Origin: Apostichopus japonicus | Lineage: Eukaryota > Echinodermata > Holothuroidea > Aspidochirotida > Stichopodidae | Length of the DNA stretch: 64,000 nucleotides | Direction of reading: 5' to 3' | Assembly: GCF_037975245.1 (NCBI RefSeq) | Contig: NC_092573.1 | Location: 24,645,265-24,709,264, forward strand | Shown here: in pieces, positions 59,091 to 64,000 of the stretch | Layout: each line of letters starts with the position of its first letter | How positions within the stretch are numbered: the first letter of the stretch is position 1 | The notes under the pieces: generated by a model | Database searches by the model: none | Told to the model about the DNA's origin: nothing | What the model saw: only the letters and a program-made list of their open reading frames with translations | Position numbers and translations under genes: made by a program

Positions 59091-62000
59091 GAGGTAAAAA
59101 CCTTTTCTTGAAAAGAGGAAACAAAACACAACCGTGATATATTGGCCTGTGTGGCAGATGTAAATGCTTCTGAACAGCTGCTAACCATTTTATAACATCA
59201 TTTGTGCCACTTGAATCTTTAATACTAATTCCATAGCATTTACTGCATTATTATCCATGATTGTTACGGGTTGAACCCCACGCTGATTGTCAAAATAATG
59301 GAATTAATACAACCTATAATTTAAATAGTGATATTGTTTTCATCAACTGCACTGCTAAATAGTGTTCACGTTCACTTTGAAAATATGGGACGAAAAACAA
59401 CAGGAGAGGAAATTTAAAGGGTTCCCATCTCCAAAGTGGCACTATGACATCATACATTGATAAACATGGCAGTACACATGATATCCCTCTTCAGCTTCAC
59501 CTTGGATATCTTCCAAACCTAGCAAGATTGAGCTTTATGGATACCATTTCTCCTAAACGATCTTTTTCATTAACAATTAAGGTAACAATGTCAGTTGGGT
59601 TTTGAGTCTCCTTCAACTTGTCTTTGTCTTTTTGGATAAAAGTGACTTGCTATTGATAAAATTATGGTCATTTTTAACAACAGTAGTACCAAACCCCCTT
59701 CCCCTCCCCCCCCCCCCCAAAAAAGCCACGCTTTAAGCATCCTTACTCTATAGGTAAAAGCTATGATATAATTCAAGTAGTATTTACTGTATGGATCATC
59801 AAATCTTCCTGAATGCTCTAATGGATCTACTGTGCAGTATTTTATTACTAGACTCTTTGAAATAATAATTAAGTAATAAAAAAAAACAAAGGAGCTAAAG
59901 AAGAAAGAAGCTAAAACTGTTTTTTAATTAATTACCAGATATCGTAAAAGTACATCATCAGACAGTCTAATGATGCTGTTTCGATCGGTAAATGTTTAAT
60001 CTCCATTTCCAGTTAACAGGAAAGAAAAGAAAAAAAAGCTCTGATATAATAAACTCAACTCAACCCTAATATTACGAGGATGATTAGTGTCATTAACATT
60101 ATACCACTTCTATTATTAATATTCTCTTATATTAATTTTCTCAGATCTAAATCTGATATGCATATCGCCTAAAATTTCAAAATAAGAGACACTATGAATT
60201 AACGTTTAATGGAGGATGTACTTGTTATGTTCAACTTATACTTTGACATTTACAGACTCATTTAGCACTGAGCTTGTTAATCATGAGCAAGACGACCGAT
60301 TACTTGAGCATGATTTGGTAAAAACCCTGCCTCGAATGTCAAGACGGGGGGGGGGGGAGGGGGGATTACAAGTCAATACAATTTTATGGCATTTCTCAGA
60401 AAATGTCTTTTAAATACAATCAACTACATTATCAGTTGCGAATGACACATAAACTGTCTCCACGGATGTTTCTGTTCTTCCTTATATTTTTACCCAACAA
60501 AGGGCGAAGGAAAGTCTTGACTACTGTATGCAACAAAAACAAGGGGTTGTCTAGACTATGCAACAAAACGAAGAAAAGTATACTGACCTTAATCGCAGAA
60601 TTTGTTCAATTCAAATATTTACAAAAGGAGAAAATGTTAAGGAATATTTGCTTTACACATGCTATAGAAATAAGCTCACAAAATACACAACAATAATGAT
60701 GTTCTTTTGTATCCTAAGGTTTGGAGGTAAACTTTATTATCAAACAATGAATGTGCCAGTAGAAGTTCTTAATATACTGTACAGCTTAGTATAGTACTGT
60801 ATGTTGCTAGTTCCAAACTGAAAGTTCAACCTGTCAGGATTGTGAAAAAGTCTGGAAATTTTTGCAAGTTGTTAATACTGTAGTGCATGTGTCTTTGGAA
60901 CCCTGTTCATATCTTCAACTTACGATTGTTAGAGACATGGACCATTTAAACGGTAACAGTTGTATCCATATCACTGATGAAGTGACATCTTCTTTGTCCA
61001 CAACTTCAGTGTATTTTTTAACCAATAAACCTTGATTGTTTGGTTCTGACAATGAAGAAAGTATACATGTACTGTACAGGTATACCGGTGAGCTGGTTAA
61101 GCGACTCGGCACTTTGTTTGGACTACTGTGTACCCTACAGTACGACATTTAGCATTTATGTGGTTGCATTTTGTATCTGTCGATCCCAAAACAGGCTTTG
61201 TTTTATTAGTAAAGCAGAAAAAACTGATTGCAGTACAGCAGACCAGTAGATCTCCTATTGAGAAACTTAGTAGGGAAGCAGAGAGAAGTCCCTCGAATCA
61301 GGTAGCTTTTGCAGCTACGTATATATGCAAAGTTATACTGTATCTACAGTTGCTCTCTTGAAGGGCTAACCGCATAATATAGCTAATTCCAATGACAACT
61401 GATTTAATGGATGGACATTACATTATGTATCAAGATACTGCACATTATAGTGACAATCTGCCAGCAATAAATTTGCCATAACAGTTGATCTTAAGATGTA
61501 ATGTTAATGACACATTTGGAGCACCAAAAAAGCATGATAAAGGCAATAAATGACCCATAGAAATGCAACCAGAACTCTTTATTAGTATGAAAGCTTCAAA
61601 ATTGGCCCAATAAAAGTATACACTGTACTTATATGCAGCATTGCACCTGTCTAACTTTAACTTTTTACTTCAAGGTGAGTGATTCTCCCAAATCAATGAT
61701 GAAGTGATGAAATACTACCCTAGTGTTCATTCATAGCATATTGCCCATGTAGAGAATGAGATGAAGAAAAAAGAAAGAAAAAAAAACTGCTCCTCTAACA
61801 AATTTATCATCTTCAAACATAATCAAAGATTTACTCATGACAAATGGTATTGCTTAATGTCCTTTTCTCCCAGGTAATACACCGTCGTCACCATGGCGAC
61901 AAACCTTGCGTGCAAACAAGAAAACTGCCAGGATGCATGGATCCAAATCAAGAGATAAAGACGATATTGATCAAACAAGTGCATGCCTTGTTAGAAGCAG

Positions 62001-64000
62001 AAATTAAATACACGCTTTTCTGTTTTTTTGTGTTTTTTTTCTCTCTCACCTCTTATTATTTTTTTCCCATTCTTTTTCTGCATAGTTCATAGTTCTAGGT
62101 AAAACGGTTAAGTAAATATTGAGGTATATATCACCAAACCAGTGCTCTAGAGTTGTACTGCAGAGGAGAGGACTTAGCTACAAGGCAATGATATCACCAT
62201 GAATATGCATCAGAAGCTTAAAATCAAATCCGCAACAAACTATGTAGTGAAATCATATTTCCTTTAAATATAAACTGAAGACATGCAGTAACTACAGTAA
62301 AATCACAGTGCAGTGTATATATCAGTTATACTACTAGAGAAGAAAAAGTTTGCACCCCAGGGATGCAAGTCCCCAAATATGTTTGCTTTCCGTAAAAACA
62401 AGCTTGCTTCCCGATCGAACACCAATTGCGTTTATTGTATAACCTACATTTGCTGGTGTAGTTGTATAAATGCGATCCTTTCACTGTCTATACTTTGCGA
62501 AATGTCTATATGTACACTATATAGGACAGATGGCCCAGTGTCCCAGCTTCGCTGTTTTACAGGGGCAGCCCGTCTGCCACACTTTTTTGCCCCCTGCCCT
62601 TTCAACCGATTTTCACCACCCAGCCCCTCTCTCAACCACCCTTGTAATTCCAAACACACCAACTCTGTAGCTCCATGCTTTGACCTTGCAGGGACAACCA
62701 ATTTTTCAAAAATCCCCGTACCTACAAAAATCTCTCGCTATAATCACACAGTTCACTACTGCATGTTCATAGGCCTGTCCGAACTTCGGAATAATTGGGC
62801 AGTGACCTGGTAGTGAGTCATTGGGGCCTAGTCCTGAAGTTATTTTTCGTAGGCAAGGTAAATTTGAGTGGATACATGTTGAGGGGAGACAGATAAGCTT
62901 TGAGAGGTACAACCTCATCCGTAAGTACTATACTTAATGGTTGGTAGTGGGGGGTCTACAGTAGTCTGAAATTCAAAGGTGAGGTAAAGTAGAGTGGAAA
63001 CGTGTTGAGGCAAAAACAGAAAAGGCTCTATGAATGAGTTACAATTGTAATGCTAATGACTACTGCATTATTTATATTTATAAATAGGTATCTTGGTCAC
63101 GGATTCGCATCACAAGTAATGACATGCAGACTTGTAGTAAGAACTTAATGCTTCAAATAGCAAATAAAGATCCACTTTGTGATCTTAGTTCACAGCTCCA
63201 CAAGACAAATGACCTATCTTTAAGAACCTGTCATCGTAAAAAAGACTAATACCTTTTAAGAAACAAATAGCTCACAATGCCATTATCAAAGGCAATGTTC
63301 TGGAAAGCTGGCAATAAAGTCTTTATAAATTGGTCCTTTTACTCTCACATATTGTCATTAACAAACCATAACGCCATCAGACATGCTTGAGTAGGCATCA
63401 AAATTAATAAAAAAAGAAAAGAAAAAAATAAGAGGAATATCACTCAAAACAAGATACACCCAGTCACAGTAGGGATAGAAATCAACCGAGCTTGTCATAT
63501 GCTAGTATGAATAATCTATCTTGTAAACATACTGCAAACTGCTTGTACAAGTTCAACATAATAAACTACTGTATGCTATGTTATGCAGTGTACCTGCAGT
63601 ACAGTAGTGTATGTGTAATGTTCAAATGATGACATGACAGACTGTCAAAGCTGTAATAAGGTAATGTACAGGTGGTACCCTAAAGGTAAGCAGGATGGAA
63701 GTCTGTATTTTACAGAAGGTGTCCACCACTGCAGGGGGGGCTCAAACAATGGGCTATTAACTGGCTAAACGCCAGTAGCTTGTGAGGAGACAGGTAAGCG
63801 AGGAGCGAAGTAAATTGTTGAGCACATAAACACACGATAATTAAGTCAGTTAACGAATACAGTATCAGTCAAAGAATCTGCATGATTTCTGTACATATTG
63901 AACAGAAATGTATGACAGTAACTGTATTGTATAACTGTAACTGTATAATAACTGTACAGTATATAACTAACTATAACTATACCTGTAACTGTATTGTAAC
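59091..64000. other. Intergenic right end, no gene recognised
   Basis: AT-rich sequence with C and G homopolymers (59699-59719, 60345-60365) and many TACTGTA/TACAGTA words, densest after 60500 and at the very end (63900-64000). The longest open frame (62313-62813, plus) has no domain signature and low-complexity Ser/Pro/Cys content. Confidence 0.55.

Noticed and set aside
58432-59188. Minus frames with repeated LPSCIDKLALFCIDHSSKD
   Set aside because: Translation of the 83/89-bp minisatellite; no start context or conserved domain.
62313-62813. 166-codon plus-strand open frame
   Set aside because: No domain, biased Cys/Ser/Pro composition, no splice or promoter context; probably chance.
1-64000. 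CRISPR arrays, bacterial operons, phage or plasmid features
   Set aside because: The window is clearly eukaryotic, with spliced genes. The tandem arrays lack the repeat-spacer structure of CRISPR.

Overview
This is an AT-rich metazoan genomic window. It holds the 3' part of one gene and an apparently complete coding set for a second, separated by introns and repeats. Neat GT-AG exon-intron structure, a non-LTR retrotransposon tail, a hAT-type element and several minisatellites point to an invertebrate. The protein sequences fit a deuterostome, and an echinoderm is my best guess, but nothing seen here proves the taxon.

Layout. Positions 1-6108 (plus strand) carry the last three exons of an alpha-methylacyl-CoA racemase gene (AMACR) ending in the peroxisomal tripeptide SKL. 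Its N-terminal exons lie left of the window. Positions 6109-12741 are intergenic (tail to tail) and hold the 3'UTRs and a ~0.5 kb tandem duplication. Positions 12742-53162 (minus strand) are the 13 coding exons of a heterogeneous nuclear ribonucleoprotein K gene (HNRNPK), predicting a 419-residue protein with three KH domains. Six of its coding segments are under 50 nt and were found by joining splice sites in phase. Its first intron is ~20.4 kb. From 53300 to 64000 I see no gene: the region holds a likely promoter, a (TTTC)n tract, a 1.7 kb non-autonomous hAT element with target-site duplication, and an 83/89-bp minisatellite.

The most notable find is an unannotated microRNA hairpin on the minus strand at 14471-14545, inside the last HNRNPK intron. 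It has the miR-7 seed and the matching star arm. hnRNP K genes host mir-7 in vertebrates and in Drosophila (bancal), so this is the conserved host-guest pair. Here both arms carry a matched three-nucleotide expansion of the U and A runs, which keeps the stem paired but makes the mature product unusual.

Functionally, AMACR epimerises branched-chain acyl-CoAs for peroxisomal beta-oxidation. hnRNP K is a poly(C)-binding RNA processing factor. A C-rich tract just upstream of its own 44-nt exon 4, whose skipping would create an early stop, suggests a possible autoregulatory switch.
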